Positions 44,600 to 54,119 of a DNA stretch of 64,000 bases are shown here, piece by piece; the stretch's first letter is position 1, and each line of letters opens with the position of its first letter. Below the pieces are notes generated by a model, which was not told the DNA's origin, did no database searches, and was given only the letters and a program-made list of their open reading frames with translations. The translations under genes and the position numbers were made by a program. Source of the DNA: Microbacterium hominis (lineage in GTDB: Bacteria > Actinomycetota > Actinomycetes > Actinomycetales > Microbacteriaceae). The DNA lies in the NCBI RefSeq assembly GCF_013282805.1, contig NZ_CP054038.1:3410001-3474000 (forward strand). Reading direction: 5' to 3'.

Positions 44600-45729
44600 T
44601 GCTGACGACTCCCGGCACCCGCTTGCAGGGCCGCGTCGACGCGCGCCTCGACGAGATCGCCGCGCGCCTCGACGGCTACCTCGCCGCCGATCCCGACCTC
44701 TCGTTCCAGGCGGCCGCCTATCACGAGGGCGCTCTCGTGCTCGACGTGTGGGGCGGGCCTCACCTGGCGGAGGACTCCGTCATGGTGCCGTATTCGGTCA
44801 CCAAGAACACGATCGGCCTCACGGTGGGCCTGCTCGTGCAGCGAGGCGAGCTCGACCTCGACCAGACCGTCGCGCACTACTGGCCCGAGTTCGCGGAGAA
44901 GGGCAAGGCGCGAGTCACCGTCCGGCAGCTGCTCTCGCACCAGGCGGGACTGCCGCAGGCGACGCCGGCGCTCACCTGGGACGAGCTGCTCGACCACCAC
45001 GCCGGCGCCGCCCGGCTCGCCGCCAGCACGCCGTTCTGGCACCCGGGCAGCGCCTTCGGCTACCACGCGATCACGATCGGCAATCTGGCCTCGGAGCTCA
45101 TCTTCCGCGCGACCGGCCGCACGCTGCACGAGGTGTACGAGCAGGACGTGCGCGCGCCGCACGGCATCGACTTCCACCTGGGCCTGCCGCCCGAGCACGA
45201 CCACCGCAAAGCGCCGACGCTGCCGATGATCCGCCCGGCCAACGACACCGCCGAGATCTTCGGCTCGCTCCTGGGCCCGGCCGTCTTCGCGACGCCGGGC
45301 GCACCGGTCGACCTCGCCAACGACGAGCGCTCCTGGCGATTCGGCCACCCCGCGGGATCGGGCACGGGCACGGCCCGCGGTCTCGCGACGCTGTTCGCGA
45401 CGATGGTCACCGGCATCGGCGACGCCGCACCGGTGCTCGATGCCGACACCGTCGCGACCATCGGCCAGCAGCAGGTGCGCGGCTACGACGAGGTGCTCGG
45501 GCAGCCGCACCGCTCGCACTCCATCGTGTTCCAGAAGCCGACACCGTCGCTCGCCTTCGGCGGTCCGCGCGCTTTCGGGCACGACGGCGCCATGGGCGCA
45601 CTCGCGTGCGTCGACCCCGACACCGGCGTCGCCTTCGCGTGGACGATCGCGCGCGGCCCGTGGCCGGGCGGCGCCGACCCGCGCGCCCTGGCTCTCGCGA
45701 CCGAACTCGGCGCCGTGCTCGGCGGCTGA
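44599..45729 (+). CDS. Serine hydrolase, beta-lactamase/esterase EstB family
   Basis: A 376-residue penicillin-binding-protein-like hydrolase. The catalytic SxxK is Ser66-Val-Thr-Lys69 in MVPYSVTKNTIG; GYHAITIG provides the Tyr of the second motif and FGHDGAMGAL the third. With no signal peptide and glycosidase genes on both sides, an intracellular esterase that deacylates imported oligosaccharides is more likely than a beta-lactamase. The start overlaps the GH3 stop by one base (TGATG), so the two are co-translated. Confidence 0.87.
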   Translation: MLTTPGTRLQGRVDARLDEIAARLDGYLAADPDLSFQAAAYHEGALVLDVWGGPHLAEDSVMVPYSVTKNTIGLTVGLLVQRGELDLDQTVAHYWPEFAEKGKARVTVRQLLSHQAGLPQATPALTWDELLDHHAGAARLAASTPFWHPGSAFGYHAITIGNLASELIFRATGRTLHEVYEQDVRAPHGIDFHLGLPPEHDHRKAPTLPMIRPANDTAEIFGSLLGPAVFATPGAPVDLANDERSWRFGHPAGSGTGTARGLATLFATMVTGIGDAAPVLDADTVATIGQQQVRGYDEVLGQPHRSHSIVFQKPTPSLAFGGPRAFGHDGAMGALACVDPDTGVAFAWTIARGPWPGGADPRALALATELGAVLGG

Positions 45730-45771
45730 GGTCGGCATCCACACCCTCCCGCACTCACGAACGGACCGACG

Positions 45772-47283
45772 ATGACGACGCTGCACAACCCCCTGATCAA
45801 CGGCTTCCACCCCGATCCGTCGGTGGTGAAGGTGGGCGACTGGTACTACATCGCCACCTCCACGTTCGAGTACCTGCCCGGCATCCCGATCCATCGCTCG
45901 CGCGATTTCGAGACCTGGGAGCTCATCGGCCACGTGGCCACCCGCCCCGGCCAGCTCGGCGCGGCGACCGTGCCCACCGGCGGCGGCGCGTGGGCGCCGA
46001 CGATCCGCCACCACGGCGGGCGGTTCCACCTCGTCATCACCGACGCGATGGGCCGGGGCATGCTCCACTTCACCGCCGACGACGCCGCCGGTCCGTGGAG
46101 CGACGGCGACCTCCTCCTGGTGGAGGACGGGTCGGCGACCATCTCGGGCATCGACCCCGACATCGCCTGGGATGCCGCGGGCCAGGCCTACCTCACGTTC
46201 TCGGGTCTGCTCCTGGGCGGCGGGATCGACCCCAACGCGCCGGCGCACCTGGGCATCCAGCAGGTGAAGGTCGACCTCGAGACGCACCGCGCCGTGGAGG
46301 AGCCCCGCTCCCTGTGGTCGGGAACGGGTCTCATGTTCCCGGAGGCACCGCACCTCTACGAGATCGACGGGGCCTGGTACCTGATGATCGCCGAGGGCGG
46401 CACCGAGCGCGGCCACTCGATCTCCATCGCGCGGGGCGCCTCCCCGGAGGGCCCGTTCGAGGGCGCGCCCGGCAACCCGCTCGTCTCGGCCCGGTCGACG
46501 CCCCGGCCGATCCAGAACACGGGCCACGGCGACCTCGTCGAGGGGCCCGGCGGCCAGTGGCTGTGCGTGCTCCTGGGCGTGCGGCCGCGCGGCGGCACCC
46601 GCGCCTTCTCCGCGCTCGGCCGCGAGACCTTCGTCACGCCGGTGACGTGGGCCGACGGCTGGCCGGCGATCGCGCCGGTCGCGCTCAGCCCCCGCGCGGG
46701 CACGCGCGTGGACATCGCCTTCGACGCGCCGCTCGACGCCGAGTGGGTGGGCGTGCGCCGCTTCCCGGCCGAGGTGTCGACGATCGAGGGCGGGCGCCTC
46801 GTGCTCACCGCCGACGGGTCGACGCTCGCCGACGCGCAGCCGGTGTTCGTGGGGCGACGGCAGGAGCACCTCTCCAACGAGGTGTCGGTCTCCCTCGACG
46901 TCTCCGCCGGCGTGGGCGGACTCGCCGTGCGCTACGACGAGGGCTTCCGCATCGAGCTCGAAGCGGGCGCCGGCGCGGTCACCGCACGTGCCCACATCGG
47001 CGGACTCCTGCAGGAGTGGTCGGCGCCGCTCGCCGGCGACGCGCTCGAACTGCATCTCGCCTCGCGCCGGCCCGACGGGTTCGCGCACGGCATGTTCGCC
47101 GCCAGCGACGCGTTCCACCTCGCCGCCACGATCGACGGCGAGCGCATCGAGCTCGCGCGCATCGACGGGCGCTTCCTCTCGAGCGAGGTCACCGAATCAT
47201 TCACCGGACGCGTCATCGGCGTCTACGCTGTCGAGGGCCGCGTCGCCGTGTCGCGCTGGGTCGCCGAAGGAGACGACGAATGA
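45772..47283 (+). CDS. GH43 beta-xylosidase/alpha-L-arabinofuranosidase
   Basis: A 503-residue GH43 enzyme with a five-bladed propeller: NPLINGFHPDPSVVKVGDWYYIATSTFEYLPGIP carries the general-base Asp, SGIDPDIAWD the pKa-tuning Asp, and MFPEAPHLYEI the acid Glu. A C-terminal beta-sandwich of about 200 residues is as in subfamily-11-type beta-xylosidases. No signal peptide, so it trims imported xylo-oligosaccharides. The 42-base gap after the serine hydrolase has no terminator, and the stop overlaps the GH78 start as ATGA. Confidence 0.92.
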   Translation: MTTLHNPLINGFHPDPSVVKVGDWYYIATSTFEYLPGIPIHRSRDFETWELIGHVATRPGQLGAATVPTGGGAWAPTIRHHGGRFHLVITDAMGRGMLHFTADDAAGPWSDGDLLLVEDGSATISGIDPDIAWDAAGQAYLTFSGLLLGGGIDPNAPAHLGIQQVKVDLETHRAVEEPRSLWSGTGLMFPEAPHLYEIDGAWYLMIAEGGTERGHSISIARGASPEGPFEGAPGNPLVSARSTPRPIQNTGHGDLVEGPGGQWLCVLLGVRPRGGTRAFSALGRETFVTPVTWADGWPAIAPVALSPRAGTRVDIAFDAPLDAEWVGVRRFPAEVSTIEGGRLVLTADGSTLADAQPVFVGRRQEHLSNEVSVSLDVSAGVGGLAVRYDEGFRIELEAGAGAVTARAHIGGLLQEWSAPLAGDALELHLASRRPDGFAHGMFAASDAFHLAATIDGERIELARIDGRFLSSEVTESFTGRVIGVYAVEGRVAVSRWVAEGDDE

Positions 47284-50060
47284 CGAGTACCGCACGCATC
47301 GCGACGCTGAAGGCCGAGCTGCGCGACGACACGACGTTCGTCGCCACCACCGCACCGCGTCTGAGCTGGACCGTGGATGCTGCGGAGCCGGGCTGGCTGC
47401 AGGCGGCCGCCGATCTCACCGACGGCCGCGCGACCGTCACCGTCGAGGGGCGCGACAGCGTGCTCGTCGACTGGCCGTTCGCGCCGCTGGCGGCCGGCGA
47501 GACGCGCGAGGTGCGCGTGCGCGCCCGCGCGGAGTCGGGGGCGGGCACCGACTGGAGCGCGCCGTTGCGCGTCGACGCCGGCTTCCTCGCGGAGGGCGAG
47601 TGGACCGCGCAGCCGATCGGCCTGGCCGATCCCGATCGCGAGGCGCAGCCGTTCGAGGCGCGCACGCGATTCACGCTCGACCGGCCGGTGCAGCGTGCCC
47701 TGCTGTTCTGGACCGCGCTGGGCGTGGCCGAGCCCGCCGTGAACGGGTCGCCGGTCTCCGACGAGGTGCTCGCCCCCGGCTGGACCTCGTACCGCGATCG
47801 CCTCGTGCACGAGACCGTCGACATCACCGCGCTCGTGCGCGAAGGCGAGAACGTGCTCAGCGCCACGGTCGCGGGCGCCTGGTACACCGAGAAGTACGGC
47901 TTCTTCGCCTTCGCCGACCGCCTCTACGGCACGCAGCCGTCACTGCTCGCGCAGCTGCGGGTGACGTACGCCGACGGCGTGGTCGAGACCCTCGCCGCCA
48001 CCGGAGCGGGCTGGGATGCCGCCGGCGACGGCACCGTCGTCGACAGCGGCATCTACCCCGGCGAGCACCAGGACCTCCGCCGCTCCGCCCGGGCCTGGGC
48101 GCCCGCCCGCGTCGGCACAGCCGCGCACGCCGGCTTCGAGAACGTGCCGGTGCCCGAGGCGCGCATCGCGCCGCCGGTGCGCGAGATCGAGACCCTTCCG
48201 GTCGCGGAGGTCATCGCGTCGGCATCCGGCGGCCGCATCCTCGACTTCGGACAGAACCTCGTCGGCCGCCTCCGCGTGCGCGCGCACGGCGAGCCCGGTC
48301 AGCGCGTCGTCATCCGGCACGCCGAGGTGCTCGAGCACGGGGAGCTCGGCATCCGACCGCTTCGCAACGCCGCCGCGACCGCGACGTTCGACCTGTCCGG
48401 TGGCGACGACGTGCTCGAGTCCCGCTTCACGTTCTACGGCTTCCGGTACGCCGAGATCACGGGCCTCGACGTCGACCCCGACGACATCGAGGCGGTCGTG
48501 CTGCACACCGACATGACGCGCACGGGCTGGTTCGCGGCATCCGACCCGCTCATCGAGCGCCTGCACGAGAACGTCGTGTGGGGCATGCGCGGAAACTTCC
48601 TCTCGATCCCCACGGACTGCCCGCAGCGCGATGAGCGGCTCGGATGGACCGGCGACATCCAGGTGTTCGCTCCGACGGCGTCGTTCCTGTTCGACTGCGA
48701 CGGATTCCTCACCTCCTGGCTGCGCGACCTCGCCCACGAGCAGGCACGCTCGGGCGGAGTCGTGCCCGTGGTGATCCCCTCGGCGCTGCCTGCGTTCGCC
48801 GGCGGCGGACCCACCGCCGCCTGGGGCGATGCGGCCACGGTCGTGCCGACGGTGCTGCACGACCGGTTCGGCGACGTCGAGGTGCTGGCGGCGCAGTATC
48901 CGAGCATGACCGCATGGGTGGATGCCGTGCTCGCCGACACCGACGGCTCGGGGCTCTGGGCCGGGCGCATGCAGCTCGGCGACTGGCTCGACCCCGCCGC
49001 GCCGCCGGACAAGCCGGGCAAGGCGAAGGTCGACGGCGACATCGTCGCCACCGCCTACCTCGCCCGTTCTCTGCGTCAGGTCGCCGAGGCGGCGGCGCTG
49101 CTCGGCTTCGACGGCGACGCGGAGGCCTACGGCGCTCTGGCGGAGCGCTCGCGCGCGGCCTTCGTCTCCGAGTACGTCACCCCGTCGGGCCGCATGATGA
49201 GCGATGCGCCCACCGCCTACGCGCTGGCCCTGGAATTCGACCTCGTCCGCGACCCGGCTCTGCGGCAGGCGCTGGCCGACCGGCTGGCGGCCCTCGTGCG
49301 CGAGGGCGGCTACCGCATCGGCACCGGCTTCGTCGGAACGCCGCTGGTCACCGACGCCCTCTGTGCCGGCGGACACGTGGGTGCCGCTGAGCGGCTGCTC
49401 ACGCAGACCGAGAGCCCGTCGTGGCTGTACCCGGTGACGATGGGCGCCACCACCGTCTGGGAGCGCTGGGACTCGATGCTGCCCGACGGCACGATCAACC
49501 CCGGCGAGATGACCTCGTTCAACCACTACGCGCTGGGCGCGGTCGCCGACTGGCTCCACCGGGTGGTCGCCGGGCTCGCCCCCGCCTCGTCGGGCTACCG
49601 GTCGCTGCGGATCGCCCCGCGCTTCCTCGATGCGCTCGCCTACGCCTCGGCCCGCCACCTCACCCCGTACGGCGAGGCGTCCGTGGCGTGGGAGCGCGAC
49701 GGAGCCGAGATCGTCGTGCGCGCGACGGTGCCCGCCAACACCACGGCGACCGTGGATCTGCCGGGCAGCGCGCCCCGCGAGGTCGGGTCGGGCGCGCACG
49801 AGTGGCGGGTGGCGGCATCCGCCCCTGTCGTCCGTCCCGCACTGCCGGGACTCGACGCCGCCCTGGCCGACGTCATCGACGACCCCCGCGCCTACCGCGC
49901 GCTGTTCGACACGCTCGAGGCCTTCGACCCCGCGCGCGCGGAGGCCGTGCGCACCGGCACGATGTGGGGCGCACGGCGCCCGGTGTCGACGGCGCTCATG
50001 TTCACGCCGCCGGCGGTTCTGGAGCAGGTCGACGAGGCGATCCGCGCCGCCACGGCCTGA
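47280..50060 (+). CDS. GH78 alpha-L-rhamnosidase
   Basis: A 926-residue inverting alpha-L-rhamnosidase. The N-terminal beta domains include FWTALGVAEPAVNG and AWYTEKYGFFAF (Bac_rhamnosid_N). RILDFGQNLVGRLRV and FTFYGFRYAEITGL lead into the (alpha/alpha)6 barrel, whose active-site signature DCPQRDERLGWTGDIQVF carries the acid and substrate-binding residues. TTVWERWDSMLPDG and MTSFNHYALGAVADWL follow. After the closing beta-sandwich there is an extra tail of about 80 residues (RPALPGLDAALADVIDD onward) resembling a small helical module. No signal peptide. It ends the run that begins with the ABC importer, suggesting use of rhamnosylated glycans or glycosides. Confidence 0.94.
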   Translation: MTSTARIATLKAELRDDTTFVATTAPRLSWTVDAAEPGWLQAAADLTDGRATVTVEGRDSVLVDWPFAPLAAGETREVRVRARAESGAGTDWSAPLRVDAGFLAEGEWTAQPIGLADPDREAQPFEARTRFTLDRPVQRALLFWTALGVAEPAVNGSPVSDEVLAPGWTSYRDRLVHETVDITALVREGENVLSATVAGAWYTEKYGFFAFADRLYGTQPSLLAQLRVTYADGVVETLAATGAGWDAAGDGTVVDSGIYPGEHQDLRRSARAWAPARVGTAAHAGFENVPVPEARIAPPVREIETLPVAEVIASASGGRILDFGQNLVGRLRVRAHGEPGQRVVIRHAEVLEHGELGIRPLRNAAATATFDLSGGDDVLESRFTFYGFRYAEITGLDVDPDDIEAVVLHTDMTRTGWFAASDPLIERLHENVVWGMRGNFLSIPTDCPQRDERLGWTGDIQVFAPTASFLFDCDGFLTSWLRDLAHEQARSGGVVPVVIPSALPAFAGGGPTAAWGDAATVVPTVLHDRFGDVEVLAAQYPSMTAWVDAVLADTDGSGLWAGRMQLGDWLDPAAPPDKPGKAKVDGDIVATAYLARSLRQVAEAAALLGFDGDAEAYGALAERSRAAFVSEYVTPSGRMMSDAPTAYALALEFDLVRDPALRQALADRLAALVREGGYRIGTGFVGTPLVTDALCAGGHVGAAERLLTQTESPSWLYPVTMGATTVWERWDSMLPDGTINPGEMTSFNHYALGAVADWLHRVVAGLAPASSGYRSLRIAPRFLDALAYASARHLTPYGEASVAWERDGAEIVVRATVPANTTATVDLPGSAPREVGSGAHEWRVAASAPVVRPALPGLDAALADVIDDPRAYRALFDTLEAFDPARAEAVRTGTMWGARRPVSTALMFTPPAVLEQVDEAIRAATA

Positions 50061-50136
50061 CCCGCGATTCCCGCTGTCGCGCACCCGCCGCTCCCTGCTC
50101 GGCGGGTGCGCGGTGGCGTTCTGCGCAGCCCGGCGC

Positions 50137-50221
50137 GATCCGGAAACCGGACCCCGTCACGTTCTCCGGATCGTCGCACTCTTCCGGTCCGGAAAGGCCG
50201 CGAGCCTCCGGTTTCCGGATC
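50137..50221. repeat. Nested inverted repeats built from TCCGGAAAC-like words
   Basis: GATCCGGAAACCGGA (50137-50151) is perfectly inverted as TCCGGTTTCCGGATC (50207-50221). Between them lie further TCCGGATC and TTCCGGTCCGGAAA words. The set could fold as a multi-branched hairpin between two convergent genes. No reading frame is evident in 50061-50292. Confidence 0.7.
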
Positions 50222-50239
50222 GGCCGCCCAGAGGGAACA

Positions 50240-50274
50240 CCTGAGGGGGGTCGCCGGAAGCAACCCCCCTCAGG
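50240..50274. terminator. Strong hairpin between convergent genes
   Basis: A perfect 12-base stem, CCTGAGGGGGGT (50240-50251) with ACCCCCCTCAGG (50263-50274), and an 11-base loop, 18 bases beyond the MFS stop on the minus strand. It lacks a T-run but sits where a bidirectional terminator for the GH78 and MFS genes is expected. Confidence 0.7.
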
Positions 50275-50292
50275 TACGTGAACGCGGGGACG

Positions 50293-51630
50293 TCAGACGA
50301 GCTCGTCCGACGTGCGCGCCTGCAGCGCAGCGCGCACGACCGCGGTGTCGCGCGGGTAGGTGCGGTACAGGATCGACAGGAACGCCGCGTTGACCAGCAT
50401 CAAGCCGACCAGCACCCACAGGAACACCTGCTGCAGGCCGAACTGCACCGCGAGCGAGCCCGCGCTCAGGGCGAAGATCGCCCAGCCGATCGTCTCGAAG
50501 ACGGTCAGCCAGATCGCGAAGGCCTGACCGCGCAGCTCCGGCATGACGACCGCCGCGACGATCGGGCGGTTCACCGGCGGGTTGAGACCCTGGGCGATGC
50601 CCAGCACGCCCCACAGCACGGCGTACGCCGCGAAGTCGTCGTAGACGATCTGCGTGGCGAAGAACGCGGTGACGGCGAACAGCACCTGCGCGGCCTGGAG
50701 CACGACAACGCGCGAGCGCTCCCCCATGAGGCGGTCCAGCGCGGGCAGCGCGTAGCCGATCGAAACCGTCGAGATCGCATAGCCGACGCCGAAGGGCAGC
50801 GCCACGATGACAGCGAACGCGTTGTCGATGCCGCGCTCGGTGACCAGGAACTGCACGCCGAAGATGAGGATCAGCAGGTGCCCGGAGAGCAGCCGCGAGA
50901 CCATCATCACGTTGTACGACGGGATGCGGAACAGACCCATCACCTGGCGCACGGTCACCTTGCCGCGGGTGTCGCTGGCGGCCGGAGCCCCCTCCAGGCG
51001 GTCGGCCGCGCCCACGCCAGGATCGCGGAAGAGCGAGAGCACGACGACGCCGATGACGAAGCAGGCGACACCCATGGCGCCGAACGCCCACCGCCAGCCG
51101 TCGACCATGCCGAGGAAGGCCGCGATGAGCGGTGCGATCGCGAGGCTGATCAGCTGCAGGGCCCCGAAGAAGATGCCCATGGCGCGCGCACGCTCACGGT
51201 CGACGAACGAATCCGAGATGACCGCCATCGAGATCGGCATGCCGCCGATCGCCGACATCGCCATGAGCGTGGTGAACACCAGCAGCATCGGGAACGACTC
51301 GGAGAACGCGGCGCCCAGGCCGAAGGCGCCCGAGGCGAACGACGTGAGAGCGAGCACCCACCGTCGGCCGACCTTCGTCGACAGCCACACCCAGAACGGC
51401 CCTGCCGGGACGCTTGCGACCTTGCCGAGCGCGGCGATGATTCCGAGGTGGCTGCTGTCGAGACGGAGACTGGCCGCGAGCGACGGGAACACCATGTTCA
51501 CGAGGCCGGCCTCGGTGTTGTCGACGATGGACGAACCGCCCATCACGCTGAGATTGCGCCAGCGGTGCGGCACCTTCTGCGGGGACGCCGACTCCATCTC
51601 GGGGAGGTCGACCGTGGACTTCGTTGTCAT
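50293..51630 (-). CDS. MFS transporter
   Basis: A 445-residue major facilitator with about 12 helices. DNTEAGLVNMVFPSLAASLRLD starts helix 1, STKVGRRWVLALTSFASGAFG is the motif-A region, and SDSFVDRERARAMGIFFGALQLI follows helix 4. The substrate is not deducible from sequence. It lies 50 bases downstream of the sulfatase gene, with an AGAGGAG ribosome site before the ATG. Uptake of a sulfated compound, or of what is left after sulfate removal, would fit. Confidence 0.87.
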   Translation of the reverse strand: MTTKSTVDLPEMESASPQKVPHRWRNLSVMGGSSIVDNTEAGLVNMVFPSLAASLRLDSSHLGIIAALGKVASVPAGPFWVWLSTKVGRRWVLALTSFASGAFGLGAAFSESFPMLLVFTTLMAMSAIGGMPISMAVISDSFVDRERARAMGIFFGALQLISLAIAPLIAAFLGMVDGWRWAFGAMGVACFVIGVVVLSLFRDPGVGAADRLEGAPAASDTRGKVTVRQVMGLFRIPSYNVMMVSRLLSGHLLILIFGVQFLVTERGIDNAFAVIVALPFGVGYAISTVSIGYALPALDRLMGERSRVVVLQAAQVLFAVTAFFATQIVYDDFAAYAVLWGVLGIAQGLNPPVNRPIVAAVVMPELRGQAFAIWLTVFETIGWAIFALSAGSLAVQFGLQQVFLWVLVGLMLVNAAFLSILYRTYPRDTAVVRAALQARTSDELV

Positions 51631-51680
51631 GAATGCTCCTCTTTGCGCATTTCTTCGGGGGGTGGGTGGCTGTGAGCGCC

Positions 51681-53450
51681 TCAGCGGTGGACCGCGACGG
51701 CGACAGCGAGTTCGGCATCCAGGAAGCGCAGCTGGTCCGCGGGGATCATGCCGAATCGTGCGAGACCGATCAGCGAGAGACCCATGCCCGCGCCGAGGCC
51801 CTCGCTGTTGCCGAGCTGCGGTGCCAGACGTGAGAGCACGTCGCGCACCGGAGTGATCGCGAGCGCCTCGATGATCGGCAGCTCGAGGATGTCGCGGCAC
51901 TGAAGGTCGTCGGGGGCGGGCAGGGGCGCGGCCGTGGCCGTGGCGAGGTCGCGCTGCGCGCGCACGAGCAGATGCGCGCTCGTCAGCTCGCCGACGCGCG
52001 GAAACCCGAGACGTTCGAACTGGCTGTCGGGAGCGTCGTTGGCGATGAGCTGGGCTCGCAGGAGCTCGAGCATGCGCAACTCCACCGTGTCGTCGACCAT
52101 CGGGAGCTCCTGTCGGGGGTCCTTCTCGAGGTCGAACAGCAGCGTGCCGTGCTGCCAGGGGCTCATCCACATGCCGGTCGTCGGCATGCGCATCGTACGC
52201 ACTCCCTTGGTGAACGACATCGGCTCGGCGGGCTCCCACGCGGTCAGCTCATGTACCCCGAAGCGCGAGCGCATGTGCGTGGGCATGAGCGTGAACTCCT
52301 CCAGCGGTGTGTTCTCACGCGCCGCCGCGGCGCGCATGTACACGTAGCGCCCGTCGGTCACGTTCACGTGCCCGCCGTGGATGCCGAACAACGCCGCCTC
52401 ACGGGGCTCGGACTCCGCGACGAGGATCTCGCCGAGGTCGTGGCCGAGCATGTCCTCGGTCGGCTCGAGCTCGAAGTAGCGAAGCACCGTGGGGGCGATG
52501 TCGATCGTCTGCGTGAGTGCGGACCGCCGGTCGCCGCGTGCCTTCGTGCGGGGATCCCACACGAACATGGGCAGGTGGACGAGCTCGTTATACCAGGGCT
52601 GCACCGACTTCGCCCACCAGCCGTGCTCGCCGAGGAGGAACCCGTGATCGGTGTTGACGATCAGCAGCGTGTCTTCCCAGAGCCCGTGCCGGTCGAACGC
52701 GTCGAGCACGCGCCCGAGGGAGGCGTCGCACATGCTCACCAGAGCGGCATACTCCATGCGCGCATGCTCGACCTGGTCCTCGGGCTCGTAGACCTTCTGG
52801 TACCCCGGCCAGTCGAACTCCGGTCCGTCGTATTCGTGCGGGTACTGATCCTTGTACTTCTGATGCGTGAAGAACGGCTCGTGCGGGTCGAAGAGCTCGA
52901 TCTGCACCAGCCACTTGTCGGCGGCGCTGTTCGTGTCGATGAACTCCAGGCCGGCATCCACGGTCAGCGTCTGCGAGTGCTCCGCCTCGGTGGGCATGTA
53001 GCGGCGGTTGATCGCGTCCTGCCGCCGCATCGCGACCAACGGGTTCGAGGCAGCACCGGCCGGGTCGACGACGCCCTTCCACGGGTCGCCCTCCTGCCCG
53101 CGCAGGAACTCCCACGTGCTGTAGCGCGTGTGGTAGGTGGCCCCGCCGTCTTCCCAGTAGTGGGGGTGGTCGGACACGAGATGGGTGTGGATGCCGGCAT
53201 CCCGGAGCATCTCGGGCATCGAGTCGTCGAAGGGCTCGAGCGGCCCCCAGCTGCGGTGCAGGAAGTTGTAGCGGCCGGTGTGCATCTCGCGACGCGCGGG
53301 CATGCACGGCATCGAGCCCGCGTAGAAGTTGTCGAACACGACGGTGCGGGCGGCGAGCCGGTCGAAGTTCGGCGTCTGGATGAAGCTGTCCGCGTACGGG
53401 CTCAGCATGTGCCGGTTGAGGCTGTCGAACATCAGGATCACGGCCCTCAT
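51681..53450 (-). CDS. Type-I sulfatase (formylglycine-dependent)
   Basis: A 589-residue alkaline-phosphatase-superfamily sulfatase. Cys49-Met-Pro51-Ala-Arg53, followed by MHTGR, is the CxPxR site where Cys is converted to formylglycine. LMFDSLNRHMLSPY supplies the N-terminal metal Asp, and VNTDHGFLLGEHGWW the Asp-His pair. About 130 residues beyond the usual core form an unassigned C-terminal extension. No signal peptide, so it probably acts on an imported substrate or is exported differently. A maturation enzyme is not encoded in the window. The start overlaps the padR stop as ATGA. Confidence 0.9.
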   Translation of the reverse strand: MRAVILMFDSLNRHMLSPYADSFIQTPNFDRLAARTVVFDNFYAGSMPCMPARREMHTGRYNFLHRSWGPLEPFDDSMPEMLRDAGIHTHLVSDHPHYWEDGGATYHTRYSTWEFLRGQEGDPWKGVVDPAGAASNPLVAMRRQDAINRRYMPTEAEHSQTLTVDAGLEFIDTNSAADKWLVQIELFDPHEPFFTHQKYKDQYPHEYDGPEFDWPGYQKVYEPEDQVEHARMEYAALVSMCDASLGRVLDAFDRHGLWEDTLLIVNTDHGFLLGEHGWWAKSVQPWYNELVHLPMFVWDPRTKARGDRRSALTQTIDIAPTVLRYFELEPTEDMLGHDLGEILVAESEPREAALFGIHGGHVNVTDGRYVYMRAAAARENTPLEEFTLMPTHMRSRFGVHELTAWEPAEPMSFTKGVRTMRMPTTGMWMSPWQHGTLLFDLEKDPRQELPMVDDTVELRMLELLRAQLIANDAPDSQFERLGFPRVGELTSAHLLVRAQRDLATATAAPLPAPDDLQCRDILELPIIEALAITPVRDVLSRLAPQLGNSEGLGAGMGLSLIGLARFGMIPADQLRFLDAELAVAVAVHR

Positions 53451-54049
53451 CGCTGCGCTCCTTCCGCCGCGGGAACGTCTTCCCTGTCGATGAGCGGGCG
53501 GCCGTCCATCAGCCGAGCCCGCAGATCCATCAGCGAGGCGATGTGGCGATCCATCTCCGAAGCGCCGCGCCGATGCGTCCACTCCTCCAGCTCCGCAAGC
53601 CGCTCGGCGCTCAGGCCGGTGGACCGCGGGAACCGCTCGCGGTCGCGGCCGCGATACTTCGCGACCTCGGCGAGGCGCGTCTCGATCTCGGTGTCGAGCA
53701 GCCGCATCAGCTGCTCCTCGCTCATGTGGCCGGCGTTGCTCAGACGCACAGCGAAATCCGGGTCCTGGAAGCGCGACGGCGGGTTGTACGGCGAGTCGAT
53801 CCAGTCCTGAAACGCGCCCAGGCCCTCTTCGGTCAGTGCGTAGCGCTTGGCATCGTTGGCGCCGGCACGGGACTCGACCGTGTGGGTGACCCAGCCGCGG
53901 GCCTCCATCGACGCGAGCGTGCGGTACACCTGGCTCATCGTCGTGTTCGAGCGCGCGAAGCGCGCCGAGGTGTCGAAGTGCCGCTTGATCTCGTACCCCG
54001 TCGAGGGGTGATCGAAGAGCGTTCCGAAGAGAAGAATCTCGAGCTTCAT
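53447..54049 (-). CDS. PadR family regulator
   Basis: A 200-residue winged-helix regulator: MKLEILLFGTLFDHPSTGYEIKRHFD and MSQVYRTLASMEARGWVTHTVESRAGANDAKRYALTEEG are the PadR DNA-binding domain and wing, followed by a helical dimerisation domain with an acidic amphipathic stretch. ATG 54049 is chosen because the domain starts there and GAGGACG precedes it; the frame is open 17 codons further up. It is co-translated with the sulfatase and probably binds the palindrome at 54073-54106. Confidence 0.92.
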   Translation of the reverse strand: MKLEILLFGTLFDHPSTGYEIKRHFDTSARFARSNTTMSQVYRTLASMEARGWVTHTVESRAGANDAKRYALTEEGLGAFQDWIDSPYNPPSRFQDPDFAVRLSNAGHMSEEQLMRLLDTEIETRLAEVAKYRGRDRERFPRSTGLSAERLAELEEWTHRRGASEMDRHIASLMDLRARLMDGRPLIDREDVPAAEGAQR

Positions 54050-54072
54050 TGCCGTCCTCACGTGCATCCATG

Positions 54073-54106
54073 CCACTTGTGACACGGATAACCATGACAC
54101 AAGTGG
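54073..54106. promoter_or_regulatory. Probable PadR operator
   Basis: CCACTTGTG (54073-54081) and CACAAGTGG (54098-54106) are perfect inverted arms 16 bases apart, starting 24 bases upstream of the padR ATG. Size and symmetry suit a PadR dimer and autoregulation of the padR-sulfatase-MFS operon. Confidence 0.65.
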
Positions 54107-54119
54107 AATAGCACGTCAA

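Noticed and set aside
44599-45729. Antibiotic-resistance beta-lactamase
   Set aside because: No signal peptide, embedded in a glycosidase operon, and motifs equally fit EstB-type esterases.
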